This document shows, piece by piece, positions 1 to 13,350 of a stretch of 64,000 bases of DNA. The DNA is from Earliella scabrosa (taxonomy: Eukaryota; Basidiomycota; Agaricomycetes; Polyporales; Polyporaceae): positions 248,001 through 312,000 of the forward strand of contig JABYQQ010000022.1 in assembly GCA_022605405.1 (NCBI GenBank), read 5' to 3'. The notes below the pieces were generated by a model, which had not been told where the DNA came from, made no database searches, and was given only the letters and a program-made list of their open reading frames with translations. Numbering within the stretch: the stretch's first letter is position 1; each line of letters begins with the position of its first letter. Made by a program: the position numbers and the translations under genes.

Positions 1-140
1 AGAGGTGTCGGAGCATACAAGACGGGTTGGGTGTCGGGGCTGGGTTTGCGGTGCCATCTGCTGTGCAAGGTGGTAGTATTCGATGATCTGTCTTGCGGGG
101 ATGTTCAATAAGGAGAGAGCGTCGGGCTGCCCGGATGGAG
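1..140 (-). repeat. Family R repeat fragment
   Basis: This is a partial copy of the family R repeat described at 6430-9060. The wording around 'gagcatacaagacggg' and the following 'gtcggggctgggtt' matches the other copies, in the same orientation as the left arrays. The conserved 38-bp core would lie beyond the left window edge. No coding potential is visible. Confidence 0.6.
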
Positions 141-1192
141 GGAGCCTGGTCAACCATTAATATGGCAATCGAGCGAAGTGGCTCGTCTCCTCGTTGGAAG
201 GCTGACATTGTCTGGAGCGTCGGGCTCCGAACAGTCTTGCAGCAGCCCTCTCAAGGCGATTCCCCACACTTGAGCCCATCGAAACACTGACTATCGCTGA
301 CAATGATCTGGACTCACCCCATCGCTCGTACTGCCCACAGCCCTCGCGAACAGAATGTGCACACCGTCTCTGGCCCTGTACAAACCTTGGCCCCGTATTG
401 TTTCCGTAATCATGAAGCACTCAGCAGGAAGACTCGGAGTGTTGATGGAACGGCTCGAAAGTTGAGTGTGTGCGCCCTCGGAGTCTTGACAGCTCGAGCC
501 GGGCCGTTGGAGGCGAGTAAAAGACTGTCAAGAGTGCGACGCGTAAATTTCGTCAAGCGCATAGGCACATGGGACCGAAGGGGAGGTCGACAGCGAGATG
601 GCTGGATGACGAGACGAGGCCGCCCGAGCTCCCCGAGCGCCGAGCCCCTGAGCAGTCGGCACAGCCACATCGCATCCCGCTGACGTAGCTCGTTCCCATT
701 CTGCCACTATGTTCAACATCTGCAGCTTGACGCATACATGGTAACCACACAACCTGTAGGCCTGTTTATTGGCTCATGATTCCTTCTGAGCTTTGGGTCC
801 TCCACGACTGCGGCTGAAGTCGCTGGCTTCGACATATTCACTAGGCTTCTGTGTCCGGGGATCCAGCCCGGCGACAAGGGTGAGTCACTCGAGATTCGCA
901 ATACCTGGTATGCATGCTCATGACACATCCGACTCGGGACTCCCCTACAGCTCTCTCTCTCGCTTTTCCAATATCGATAGATCCGCCTGTGTGCGAGATG
1001 CTCATCCGAACTTTCAACTCTTCTCGGAGCATTCGTCACCGCCGGATGTCCTATAATGGGAAGCCGACATCTGTCGGCTCTGAAGAGGGTCTGTCGGGAA
1101 CTGCCTATTTGTGAGTGAACCGACACTACAGGTTACCCGACGACAATTCATATCCGCATGCCAGCCCGCCTTGCCCCTATGTCGGGCGCACA
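141..1192. other. Intergenic region upstream of the mucin-like gene
   Basis: Several short open frames overlap here on both strands, but none has convincing protein composition, splice structure or a relative elsewhere in the window. I see no gene. The last part is the promoter region of the mucin-like gene. Confidence 0.5.
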
Positions 1193-1198
1193 TATAAA
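1193..1198 (+). promoter_or_regulatory. TATA box of the mucin-like gene
   Basis: The sequence TATAAA lies 84 bp before the predicted ATG at 1282, a normal distance for a fungal promoter with a short 5' leader. A pyrimidine-rich stretch (cctccccaattcctcc) follows, as is common around fungal transcription starts. Confidence 0.6.
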
Positions 1199-1281
1199 CC
1201 TCCCCAATTCCTCCGTAAGTCCTCACCAATACCCACCTCTCCCACATACATCTCTCGTACACGACTACTCACGACCGTATC

Positions 1282-4200
1282 ATGATTACTCCCAGACTTC
1301 TCTCGTTCGTCATGCTGGCACTGGCTGCCTCAGCTGGCGTCCAAGGCAGAGGTATGCTTTCCGAGCACGATCTTGTGACGACACCGTTCTAACAATGTCG
1401 TGTAGTTGCTCACTCGACCGCGGGTCTCGTCGACGTGAAACCCTCCAACGGCCCGGCGTCTTACAACGCACGCCGCACCGACTACCTTCCGCGCTGGTTC
1501 GGCTACCGCCCTCGCAGGTACGCTGCTCGTGACGAGGACGAAGAGGACGCACCTGCCGCCGACGCATCGCCATCGGCAGACCCCTCTACTTCGGACGACT
1601 CGGACTCGGCTTCGACAGTCGAGTCTACGACTGTCAGTGTCCTCACCACCACAGGAACGTCCACCTCGACGGATACGACGACTGCGATCAGCACGTCGAC
1701 CGGTGTGGAGACGACGACTTCGACTTCAGACGGTACGGAGGTGACAGGCACCACTACCACCACCGAGGTCCAGACTACGACGGGTACGACGGAGGTGGTC
1801 GTGACGACTACTGGCACGACTACAACTACCGAAACCGTGACGTCTACCGTCGAGCCTACGGCTGAGCCGTCTACGGAGTCGTCTGCGTCCTCAGAAACAT
1901 CTACCGGCACTAGTACCACGGATGCCACCACTGAGACTGCCACGTCTGCCGAGACGACTACGGGATCTTCTACTGCCTCAGCTGTGACCAGTGCCTCCTC
2001 CGAGCCGACTGCCGAATCGTCTGCGTCTGCCGACTCCACATCGTCCATGGAGACAGGCGACAGTACCGACTCGTCAACCGAAGCTTCGACCGCTGCCAGT
2101 TCTACAGATGCCGCCACAGCGACTAGCGAGTCCGTCGATTCTGCGTCGTCTACTACCGCGGAGCCTGCTACCACAGACGCTGCAACATCGAGCGATGCGT
2201 CCGCGACTGAAACCCCTGAGGCGACCTCTGGAACAGACTCCACGGCTGTAGACTCGTCCTCTGACATCACGTCGACTACTACTCCTGCCGACACTGGGGC
2301 TACCTCTGATGCGACGCCGACTTCGACTAGCGAAGAGACCACTGCAACGGCCACGGCGGCTACAGCTAGCAGCGCAGACCCGACCCAGACGACTGACGCT
2401 ACCGAGACGAGTTCCGGCGACAGTGTAACCGCGACATCGACAGATGCTGCCAGCAGCTCGGAAGCAGCGGCCCCGGAGACGACGACCGAGGCCACCGCCA
2501 CCCCCGATGCGTCAACGAGTTCAGACACCGCGGCCGTGACCGAGACGTCCTCAGAGGCGACCGCCAGCACCGACGCCGCAGACACCACCGAGTCCAATGA
2601 GACGGTCGCAGCCGAAACGACAGAGTCTACTACTGCTGGTGAAACGGCAACCAGTGCGACATCTGAGACGACCAGCAGCGACTCGACGGCCACGGAGACC
2701 ACCAGCTCGGACGCGACGGCCACTGAGACGACGACTGAGGCGACCTCTACTGCTGCTGGCGACACAGTGACCACTTCTGAGGCGACCCAGACATCGAGCG
2801 GCTCCGATGCGACAGTGACGACTACAGAGACGACCATCAGCAGCGCGGATCCGGCTGAGACTCCCGAGACTACTGAGACAAGCACTAGTGGCGACGTTAC
2901 TGCAACGACGACGGAGGCGACGACGAGCTCGGACGCTGCTGACCCGGAGAGCACGACCAGCTCAACTGTGACGACCTCGACGGATGAGGCTGCCACTGAG
3001 ACGGAGGCTTCCGCGACCGTCAGCAGTGACACGACGGAGTCGACTTCGCAAACCTCCACCGCGACAGAACCGTCGACTTCGCAAACCTCCACCGCGACAG
3101 AACCGACGACTACTGAGGCGACATCCGAGTCTGTGGCGGCAGAGACGACCACCGAGACTACTCAGGCTGCCACCACCGACACCACGGCAGAACCCGTAGC
3201 CTCGGAGACGACGTCCAGCACCGACGAGACGACCTCGACTCCAGACTCAGCGACTGCTACGGAGACCACCTCTGACGCCACTGTCACTTCAGAGCCCTCG
3301 GCAACATCGGATGCGCCCGCGACGACTGAGACGACCTCGACCGAGTCCACCACTGAGGCACCCTCGGCTGAATCGACTTCTCAAGAGGCCTCTACTGAAG
3401 CTTCCTCGGAGCCTCCAGCTACCGAGACTGCGACCACCACTGACGAGTCGGCTACCGCAGTCGCAAGCTCGACGGAGTCAACCGCCTCAGAGACGACTTC
3501 GGATGCTCCTACTGCGGAAACGGTCTCGACAACCACCGACTCTACCTCTGCTGCCTCCGAGACTTCCGCTACTTCGACCTCTGACGAGCCAGTCGCTGTG
3601 GACAGCATGACCACCAGCTCGGACTCCACGGCTACTGAGACCACGATCGACACGTCATCCACTTCTGCCAGCGACGCGGTCACGACTTCCGAGGCTACGC
3701 AGACGTCTACAGAGGGCGAGGCGACCGCGACCACTGCCACGACTGAGACGACCGTCAGCAGCGCCGATTCTGCCGAGACCACGGAGACCAGCACCAGCAG
3801 CGACGTCACGGCGACAACTACTGAGGCGACCAGTACCTCAGAATCGAGCCTCTCGGAGACCACTACTGAGGCTACGACGACTAGCGTGGATCAGACTACC
3901 TCGACCTCCGATGTGGCGACCACCTCGGACGCTACGGCTACTGAGACGACCTCCGAAGGTACGACGAGCTCTGACTCTTCGGTCTCGACCTCAGAAACGG
4001 TTATCACTCCGGAGGCTACACCCTCGGAAACGAGCACGGAGACGGCCACCGACATGGCGACGAGCACCCAGTCAACCGCCACCTCCTCCTCTGCTGAGCC
4101 GGCCTCGGAGACGACGACGAGCACCGTGACAGACTCGACGGCCGACGAGAGCACGACGACTTCCGAATCGGCTATCGAGACCACTGCTACAGAGACCTCG

Positions 4201-5916
4201 ACTAGCTCAGGCTCCTCAGCTACTCCATCTGTTGAAGAAACCTCGACTGCATCGGAGGAGTCCACTACGGCTGAGGCGTCTACGACAACCGCTGACTCGA
4301 CCTCGACTGCCTCTAGCGAGGAGACCGCGACTAGCTCTGAGTCATCACCAACAACGACCGAGACTGCCTCCAGTACGGAGACGACATCAACGGACACGAT
4401 CAGCAGCTCGGACGGCACTCAGACCACGTCAACAACGGAGAGTACAACGGCTGACTCGTCTACGGCCACCACCCCGGAGGAGACCACAGCAAGCTCGGAG
4501 TCGGCGACCGCTACGTCGGAGGCGAGCACGACTGGTGAGGTGTCCTGCACAATCCGCTGCCGAACTGCACACTGACTACTATCCATAGACGCGTCCGCTA
4601 CTACTAGTGTTTCGAGCAGCACATCGTCCGACATCACTACCGAGACATCGGCTTCTAACACTGTTGAGACTACCAGCACAGAGGCCGCCAGCAGTGCAGA
4701 GAGCACCTCCACGGTCTCCGACACCTCGACAACCGCAGCGCCCACAGAGTCTGCTACCTCGGACGCGACAAGCAGCATGGAGTCTGAGTCGACCAGCAGC
4801 GAGGTCTCTGCCAGCACGACCTCCGAGCCCACGTCCGAGACCTCGTCCACTCCCACCAGTTCGGAATCGACGACCACCTCCGACGCGCCTGCAACGAGCT
4901 CTACGGATGCTTCGACAATCAGTGACGTTCCTCCTACGACCTCCGTGGAGACTTCCGCGACGACTTCGGACGCTACGACAAGCTCGGAGACATCTCAGGC
5001 GCCCTCGACTACGAGCTCGGCCACCACCTCTGACTCTGATGCCTCCGAGACTGCATCGACGACGACGGAGACGTCAGTTACGACTTCCGCGTCTGCTTCG
5101 AACTCGGAGACGTCGACAACGACTTCGGACGCCAGTGCTACCTCGAGTTCCTCGGAGACGACTGCGGCTGGTACTGATACCGTGACCTCGGACTCGGCCA
5201 CGACTTCGCAGCCCGCGGCAGAGACGGTAGAGACGACCGCGACTACCACGTCGACATCAGCGACGCAAGGGACCACGACGTCGGACGCGACTACGACCAC
5301 TAGCACTTCCGAGACACCATCTGCCAGCGAGACGTCCTCTGCAACGACCGCGACCGTCTCGGCCGAGCCCAGCAGCTCGAGCTCAACCGCGACGTCGGAC
5401 TCGACGATTGCTGCCGAGACGACCGGCGCGAGCTCCAGCACTACGACTTCGGACGCGAGCACGAGCTCGGACGTGACCAGCACTTCTGATGCGAGCACGA
5501 CCTCGACTAGCGCGTCTGACAGCACTTCTGCCAGCGGCTCGACGACCTCCACGCCTACGTCCAGCTCGACCGACGCGGGCACGACCACCGTCACCGTCAC
5601 AGTGACCCCAACGACCACAGCCGCCTCAACCTCAACCGTAACGAGCACCGTAACCAACGCGCCCTTCACCACGACCGTCACCCAGACCACGACGCTCGGC
5701 CGTGTGTCGACCGCACAGGCAACGGCCACGGTCCGCTCGACGTCCACGATGCTCAACACGGTGACGCGCACGACTGTGGCGACGGCGACGAGCCTGCGGA
5801 CCGCGACGCGGACGTCGACGACAGTAATGACGGTCACCCCGACGGTGTACAAGACGACGACGGTGCGGCAGCCTGCGGCGAGGAGGGCGCTGCCGACGTT
5901 CGAGCGGGAGCACTAG
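1282..5916 (+). CDS. Large secreted Ser/Thr-rich (mucin-like) protein
   Basis: Three exons (1282-1351, 1406-4534, 4589-5916) give a 1508-residue protein. Exon 1 encodes a clear signal peptide (MITPRLLSFVMLALAASAG, cleavage likely near residue 20), so the protein enters the secretory pathway. Introns of 54 nt each have GT..AG ends, and a good branch site (ctaac) is visible in the first. After a short N-terminal stretch (residues 24-60, with RR and WFGYRPRR) nearly the whole chain consists of Thr, Ser, Ala, Glu, Val and Asp in loose repeats such as ATTETTSSDATATE. The last 110 residues lose acidic residues and become Thr/Val/Arg rich, ending EREH. I see no catalytic domain and no hydrophobic C-terminal GPI signal. 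It is probably a heavily O-glycosylated cell-wall or extracellular matrix protein. Codon bias creates a long meaningless open frame on the opposite strand. The 3' end is duplicated at 35.8-36.8 kb and 26.5-26.8 kb. Confidence 0.85.
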
Positions 5917-6300
5917 ACGGTTGATATTGCAAGGACTCGGACGTGTGGTTGCATGGACTGGTCGTAAATTATTGCAGAGTTCTCTCCTCTTCGGAGCAGG
6001 TTGGGAGTACCGTACTAGCTTGCACCGCGTGTTTCCCTCAGATTTGGTCGCAATCGCATCCCAATTTCGTACCCACACACTTCAGCGCGTCTGGGAAGTC
6101 CAAAGCAACTTGCTCGAGAGGGATATGGATGGATGGAAATGGAGAAGATACCATTCAACCTGGATCGGATACACAGTCGCGGAAACAGACACGAAACGAG
6201 CAGGTGGGGCACAAATGCAGGAGCACATGCTGCGCGAGACGTTATGGATGGAAGAGCCCGACCGAAGGGAAGGCAATGGCTAGTCTCCCATCCTCCGAGC
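5917..6300. repeat. 3' flank of mucin-like gene, duplicated at 35545-35835
   Basis: The sequence after the stop codon matches the opposite strand of 35545-35835 over long stretches, for example 'ccattcaacctggatcggat' and 'gagcacatgctgcgcgagac'. It is the outer end of the inverted duplication that also contains the mucin 3' end. No coding function is assigned. Confidence 0.75.
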
Positions 6301-6429
6301 CAGGCGTCGGTGACCGCCCAACGTCGTTTGCAATCTCCTACGAGAAACGTGCGTTCAAAGACGGTGCGTACTCGCGTCTAAGAACAAACCCAGTGAGGAC
6401 CATTAACATAGACGAGTATACAATGAATT

Positions 6430-9060
6430 GGTACTCACCGAGTTGACAGTCAACATGCACAGGCGGGTAGGGGAGGCTGGCGGTGGCGTCACCGCGCTAT
6501 AGAGCTACGGATCGCGCATCCACCTTCTCCCATCTCGCACAGCCTTGATGCACCGACAAGTCATGACCCGCGGAGGCCCGTACGAGCGGGTCCGCTGACA
6601 GACAGTCAGCACGAGAGGAATATAATACTGAGTACGAGCTCACCGAGGTAGGCGATACCTAGCACGAAGGTCATGAAGGTGTCGATCCGCGCCGAGAGAG
6701 AAAACCAGGGTATGAAGGGGGCGACAGTCCGTCTGTGGGCCCCCGTGAACGACGAGAGAGAGAATCGGGAGGACGGGTGGGGTGCCACACCTGCCCGGCC
6801 ACGCGGTCGGGCATAGTGTGCATGTTATGGAGGACGAGTAGGGTGGAAGAGGTGTCTGAGCATACAAGACGGGGGTTAGGAAGTCGGGGCTGGATTGGCG
6901 GTGTCTGCTATGCGGGGATGGTCGTGGTCTTCGATGAGGAGGGTGCGCAGGACTGGAGGGGCTAATATAGAGCTAGCAGGGAGGCTGGAATGGGCGGGAA
7001 CCGAGGAGGCTGGCTGCTGGACGCGTGAACCGAACCAGGGAGGGATCGACAGCGCGCGCTGGCCATGGCATATCCATCGCTCGCCACTTGCGTTGGCACA
7101 TCGGCCTTGTCGTCGCACAGGCGTAGATCTGGAGCGGATGTCCGGCAGCGGATAAGAGACTGAGAGATTCGGGATTACAGCAGGAGACAATGGATCGCGG
7201 GCTCCTCGCGTGCAGGTGGCTATTCGGCTCCTGTGGCTCCGCGCCGCTCATTTCGTCAGCATCCAACACTCGTCTCGATGGACTCCCAGTGGACGTATCT
7301 CCACCGATCCGGAGAGGACTTCGGCGGTCCGACTGAGACAGCGTGCAGGACCCAAGAACTGATCACTTCCATAATATCCAGCTTGGAACCTCCATGACGG
7401 ACCTGTTCGCGTTGGCAAACTCGAATCTATTCCTGACCGCGAACACGCCACGACGCGATGCGTAGTGAGAGTGAACTGAAGAGTGGAGAACTTGAAGCCA
7501 CTGCGCCGATTATCGAGTCCGCCCAGTGAGAAGTAAGCACGAGCCAGGAACAATGATATTTGCGCAAACTTGCAACAAACGGTGACGAGCCTGAGGGTAT
7601 CGAAGGAGCAAGAGACAAGCCGCACAGAAGACAAGGATGGTGACGAGAGACCGACTCGACTCGAAGCGCAACCTGAAGCCTTGAAGCTGAAGGGCAGTCC
7701 GCTTCCTCCGAGGACTGAGAAGCCATCGACCTGGAGGCGACCGCGAAGAGGTACGCGTATGTCGAAACAGGACTCGGAGGAACTTCTGCCTACTTCTGCA
7801 TCCTCCGACGTCCAACGCGGGGTCCAGCTTCAGAGATGCCGAGTTGAGCGTGATCATGGAGGGATGGCGTCCATGGATCGCAGTCGTTCGAACGCTGTAC
7901 GCGAACGAGGTTGAGGATCACGAGAAAACGACAGTGAACGGTGTACTCACCGAGTTGACAGCACTGGGTATGACGGGCTTGTAGGGTTGTTCGGGGAGAG
8001 GATAGGCGGAGACGACGCGCTGAAAAGCTACGAACAATACGTCCATCTACCCTCCCTCCCGACAATCCTGACGCGATGACGCGTACCAAGCCCTTGGTGA
8101 TGACGGTAGGTGAGCACGACTTGGGGACGACGTCGAGGATGAAACGGGAGCTCACCAAGGAAAGCGTGAATCCGGACGGGGACTGGAGTCTGAGGGGGGC
8201 GATGGTCCAGCTGTCCGCCCCCGTGAACCATGAGAGAGGGAATCGGGAGGACGTGTGGGGTGCCACACCTGCCCGGCCACGCGGTCGGGCATAGTGTGCA
8301 TGCTAGGGAGGACGGGTCGGATGGAAGAGGTGTCGGAGCATACGAAACAGAGTTAGAGAGTCGACGCTGGGTGTACGGTGTCTGCTATGCGAGGATGGTC
8401 GTGGTATTCGGTGAGGAGAGCTGGACGGGATAATATAGAAGTGGCGGGAGGCTGGCATAGGCAGGAGCCGAGGAGGCTGGCTCGCACGCAAGCCGACGAG
8501 ACTCGCTGGGCCCGTAAGTCGAAGAGACAGCGATGAGCAGCAGCTGTCAGCGTTCGACGTTCACGCCTGGTTCTACCATCCTCACATGGGCGAGGCTTCG
8601 GACGGCAGCGACGGGAAGCTTGCGGGACGAGTATCGAGAGCACTACCTGGCTTCAAGGAACAGACAAAGTCCTCCTCTGTGGTCTCCTGCGTGCTCCATA
8701 GCAGTGTCATTACACACCACACATCCCAGCCTCGCTGCCCGCTTTGAGGACTAGTCGTCAGTCGTCGATGTTCGATACCGACGACGACGGATGACCCCTG
8801 TCTCCGCGTAACTATCTGGTCCTTTCGTGGTGCAGCCGGGCTTGGCACAGTAATCAGTCCATTCGGTCGTCGCACTCATCACCAGGATACAGGGACAAGA
8901 GAGCAGGGGATGTGCACTGGCATTGAGAGGAAGGATGAGAGACGACAAGCGACTTGAGAGGGTGAGAATTCCAACACTGCCAACACGGCCCGAACCGGTC
9001 CGAACGGGCGGATAGGACATCCCGCTGTCCCGCCCATTGCCCAACCACCGTCGGCCTGAG
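6430..9060 (-). repeat. Family R array, left outer arm (copies a and b)
   Basis: Two adjacent copies of a gene-like repeat lie on the minus strand. Read in that sense, one unit has: an E block (around 9000-8590) with frames such as CPCILVMSATTEWTDY; a TATATA-like region with 'cagcctcctcggctcccgcc'; a GC-rich core; then apparent 5' splice sites (CTCG|GTGAGC, AACTCG|GTGAGT). The 38-bp core (6781-6818 and 8259-8296) is identical in all seven copies in the window and contains an imperfect 22-bp palindrome (tgcccgaccg/cgtggccgggca). Reading frames differ between copies because of indels, so the units are not intact protein genes now. The whole array is an inverted relative of 29560-32000. Function unknown: decayed gene family, non-coding transcript family or an unrecognised mobile element. 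Confidence 0.75.
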
Positions 9061-9513
9061 TTGGGCCATATTCCCCCCACTGCCAGTGACTGCTGGCCGC
9101 CATGCGTACTACTGGGCACTCATGTTACGCGTCCCTTGCGTCGCTCCGATCCATCCAACCCGGTACGGCGCAATCTTCATCGTCTCCCCACGCGTTACTA
9201 TGCCCTCAGTGGTCTACATCTGTGGCGCTGTGCTGGACATCATCTCGACGAGGAGCCCACGATACGACGCAGCCCCTGTACCCCTCTCGGCGGCCGTCCG
9301 CGTGACGCGTCGCAGTCGTCTCAACAGCAGCTCATCCCAAACCGGTTTCTATCATGCGCCGTGCTCGTGAAGGGCAACTCCGAAGAGTAAAGTATCCTTG
9401 CTTGGGGCTCCTTGCTATCGATATCCACCGGCTAATTTTGTGTATGGTAAACATGTACAGCTACGGTCTGCACCACTCATCTCCAGAGTCCAAGGTCGCT
9501 GGTGCGATCGGTT

Positions 9514-10135
9514 TTATTCGACCTTCGGAACCCCAACGTACACGGGCGTGACAGTAATCTTCGCATGGTCCCACTGTTCCATCACAAATACGAACGCAAA
9601 TCAGGCTTTAGTCAGTACAACCTCTCTGAGAGGCCCGATGGATAGTAGGACTTACCACCTCGCCCGAAGTGTAGAACACGTCCTTCTTCAACGTCTCCCA
9701 CGCATGCTCGATCGAATCCGCTTTCAAGACCAGGAACGATCCCGCCATTTTGCTCAGCGCGTCCGCGTCGGAGGAGACCGTGCCAGTGGCAAGGAGGCCG
9801 CCGCCAACGACTGTGACAAGTACAAAGAGAAAGGTTGGTCAGTCGTGCTGTCTCCGAAGAACTTAAAGCTAAGTAGGGGAGTTTGGAGCAGGCGCGGACA
9901 TTCTCGCCGCTCGGAGCTCCCGATCGGACTCGAATGTCACGGTGGACTCGGTGAAACACGACTGCCAGTACGGTCGCGTCTGTCCAGAGGAAGAGTATCA
10001 TTATGAACACTCACTAATCAGTCCGCTCTGGACATTGGGAACATTCTGCTGCACGTGCTCAGCGGTGTGCTTCGCCCGCTGGCTGCTCGGCACGTCGGGC
10101 GCGTTCACGAGAAAGTAGTTGTTCTTCAAGGTCAT
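9514..10135 (-). CDS. YCII-related domain protein (111 aa)
   Basis: Three short exons (10135-10015, 9810-9656, 9573-9514) join to a 111-residue protein. The introns are 204 and 82 nt with GTGAGT..CAG and GTAAGT..CAG ends. The protein has the YciI/YCII layout: N-terminal strand NNYFLVNAPD, a helix, the glycine motif IVGGGLLATG, the strand GSFLVLKADS, the helix HAWETLKKDVFYTSGEVWD and a final strand KITVTPVYVG. It matches the usual length of fungal YCII proteins, which are small ferredoxin-like-fold proteins of mostly unknown reaction, sometimes linked to ring-cleavage or dehydrochlorinase chemistry. No signal peptide; probably cytosolic. It sits alone between two family R arrays and appears intact, so it is probably expressed. 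A TATA box lies 108 bp upstream. The 204-nt intron is long for this window, but no further exon is needed. Confidence 0.8.
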
Positions 10136-10729
10136 AGCGATGGTAGGCTTGCGAGGTGGACTGACCGGGAGGAGGGTGGTCGAGTCAATGAGAAGGTGGG
10201 CAGATCGCTGGGTACCTCGGAGGACATGTCTTTCCAAGGCCTTATATACACGGTCATGTATACGTACATCCGAAGGGTGCGCTGTCGGCGATGGGCCTAC
10301 TAGGGGTTCCGATCGCCTCCCCGAACGCACGAAACACTTGCGCTCGGGCTCCTCGTCGAGTCAAGAGGAGCCGCAACGCTTCGATTGCCATAAGCACTGT
10401 CGCTCGGTAATATTCCGATCGGCCTTAACGCGCAGGAACGTCGACCATCGGAGACGAGACTATTACTAATACGTCGTGGTATTGAATCAGCCGGGGGCGT
10501 CATACAGAGGCGGCGACATGGCAAAGACTAGAAGCGAACGTCGTCCATGCGGAGAGGCCCACAGAGCGAGACCAAGGACGATCCTACAGTCGTCCGAGAA
10601 TGTCGGAAAATCAGCGCCTCCAGATCGACCGTGCGCAGGGCACGGATGGGCGTATGAAGAACAACACCCCATGGAACGCTTCCTTCCTTGCCCATCCAAC
10701 GACGTCTCCAGCTTCAGCGGTATCGAGCT
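10136..10729. other. Intergenic, promoter side of the YCII gene
   Basis: On the minus strand this holds the YCII promoter with a TATATAAG box at 10243-10250. Apart from that I see no gene or repeat. Confidence 0.45.
10243..10250 (-). promoter_or_regulatory. TATA box of the YCII gene
   Basis: TATATAAG on the minus strand, about 108 bp before the ATG at 10135. It supports transcription of the small three-exon gene. Confidence 0.55.
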
Positions 10730-13350
10730 GTCTATGACCATAGACAGATGGTGTCCACGAGCACCGCGCGCTCGAGGCTGAGACGCGCGAGTGATGTGAG
10801 GACCATGAGACAGCGATGGGCAAAGATGTACTCACCGAGCTGACAGCACCAGCGTTCGCGGGTATTTCTAGCTGCCAAGGTCGTTCGGGGAGGGTACGGG
10901 TGGAGACGGACGTGCTGACTAGCTACGGACCGTGCGTCCACCCTCCCTCCCTCCCGGCAATCCTGACACGACGACGTGTACCAGATCTTGACGATGGTGA
11001 TAGGTGAGTACGACTGGAGTACTACGTCGAGGACGACATCCGAACTCACCAACGAAAGTGGGAATTCGGACTGTGATGAAATAAACGGTGTTCGAAGGGG
11101 GCGACAGTCCAGCTGTGCGCCCCCATGGGCGGAAGAGAGGGAATCGGGAGGACGGGTGGGGTGCCACACCTGCCCGGCCACGCGGTCGGGCATAGTGCAT
11201 ATGCTATGGAGGACGAGTAGGATGGAAGAGATGGCTGAGCATACAAAACGGAGTTAGGGAGTCGGGGCTGGGTGTGCGGTGTCTGCTATGCGAGGATGGT
11301 CGTGGTGTTCGATGGGGAGAGGGCGTCGGGCTCGACGAGCTGATATATACGTAGGGCGGAGGCTGGCATGGGCGGGAGCCGAAGAGGCTATGACCCGAAC
11401 AAGCCAGCGATCGTCCGCGTAGGCGGCTCCGAGCATGGTCCACGAATGATACTATCGTCCCCCGGATTGGCCGTCGACATATGAGAGCCTGGGCCGGAGC
11501 TCTGCGGGACGAGCGATGAGCGTCGCGAGAGTCCAGTGCTGGGGCAGGAGAGGACTCGCCTACCAACTAGAGCCGCAGGCCGCCCCAACACGGCGCACAA
11601 ACGCTGCCATGGGCAGCAGGACCTTCTTCGCCTGCGGCCCCCTGCGCCGCCTCGTTCGGTCAAAATCAAAGTAGCGCATCCTGATCTGAACGTATCCCCA
11701 CCGATCCGGAGAAGACGATCTGCGAGCACCGACAGCCTGCATCGATGCATCAGACAAGAATTAACTGCCCAGCCGCACCCACGGCGTGGCCGGGCTCGTT
11801 CGCGTTGGGGACCATGGCGTGCAACCCGAGGGAAAAACGTGGAAGGAACGGGTATGAAGATGATATTGGGGCGGACGAGGGACACAAAACGAGGAAGACG
11901 TGCAGCAACGACGACGAGACACACCATATAGGCAAGACAACGTTGATGGTAAGAGGCCGACTCGCTGCGCGAGGTAGGGAAGACGCAGTCATGGACATCA
12001 GACGTTTCAGACGTGATAGGTCGTCTTCCTGCGGCTGAAGAAACTGTATGTTGAGCGTTGAGGAAGGTATCCGGCTGAAACGAGAGATGCGCAACTCACC
12101 GAAGGCCCTGCTGCTCATATCCTCGTCACCTCTACATGTCGCGCCACGTGCACGACGGGGTCCTACAAGCAGCGTGGGTCCAGAGACTCGCGCGTCTGCA
12201 AGCAAGCCGAGTGAGGACCGTGAACATCAAACGACCAGAGATATAGGTACTCACCGAGTCGACGACATCAACAAGCACGGGCTGTCGTGTGGGTACTGGG
12301 GGAGGGTGGCGGGGACGACGCGCTGGTTAGCTACGTATCGCGCATCCACCTGTCCCCTTTCGCACGAATTGTGATGAAACGACGGGTAGGGACGACCTGG
12401 GCAAGACAACACAAGCCGTTACGCTGACAGACAGTCAATGAGTTGCAGAGGATACCGAGGACGAAGCGCGAGCTCACCGAGGTAGGCAATACCATGCCCC
12501 AAAGTAAAGAAGGTGTCGATCCGCGTCGGGAGAGGAAACCAGGGTCTGAGGGAGGCGACAGTCCAGCTGTGCGCCCCCATGAGCGAAGAGAGGGAATCGG
12601 GAGGACGGGTGGGGTGCCACACCTGCCCGGCCACGCGGTCGGGCATAGTGTGCATGTTATGGAGGACGGGTAGGATGGAAGAGGTGGCGGAGCATACAAG
12701 ACGGGGTGGGTCAGGGAGTCGGGGCTGGGTTGGCGGTGTCTGCTATGCGGGGATGGTCGTGGTATTCGATGAGGAGAGGGTGTCGAGCTGGATGGATTGA
12801 TATAGACGTAGGGCGGAGGCTGACATGAGCGGGAACCGAGGAGGCTGGCTAGCAGGAGGCGTGGGCCTAAGGAGGAAGTGATAAAGAGTAGCTGTCGCCA
12901 TCTTTAAACGTTCGACGCCCCTCTGCCGTCGTTGGACGGTCGTGGGTCGTACCCTCAGGCGACAATCGTTCGGCAACGACTGGACACCACAGGGGAGACG
13001 TGCGAGTCGAGCTTTGGACACACTCACCTTGCGCCGTTACACAGAGGTAGGTCCCCGAGAAACTTTTCTCCAACATCCGCTGCAGTCTCATGTAGGCATT
13101 ACATACCATTCTCTCCGCCTTGAGGACTCTGTCGTGGATTCCGACTGCCAGTTGACCGTTGTGCTGGCGGCGGGCGACTTCCGTCTCCACCTCACAGCTG
13201 TTTGGCTCCTTCGCAGTAGAGCATGCACTTGATGCGGTATAATGTCCGTTCGGTCGTCTCGTTCAGCTCCACGATACAGGGACAGAAGGGCGGGATGATA
13301 GGCATTCGAAGTCGGGACGGACGAAAGAGGAGTCGAAAAGACAACGAAGA
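10730..13350 (-). repeat. Family R array, left inner arm (copies c and d)
   Basis: Two more family R units lie in the same orientation as 6430-9060. Their 38-bp cores are at 11160-11197 and 12613-12650. The E block of copy d (about 13330-13000) reads CPCIVELNETTERTLYRIKC and then ETEVARRQHNGQLAVGI on the minus strand, matching the E blocks at 8.9 kb and 29.6 kb (SCILEMSSTTESTD; TEVDHRQHNGQGVGIERR). Agreement at the protein level across three copies says the E block descends from a real coding exon pair. No copy keeps one open frame through the whole unit. Confidence 0.7.

Noticed and set aside
1503..5852. Long Val/Ser-rich open frames on the minus strand opposite the mucin-like gene (up to 549 aa)
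   Set aside because: They mirror the biased Thr/Ser codons of the real gene; no signal peptide, introns or family resemblance.
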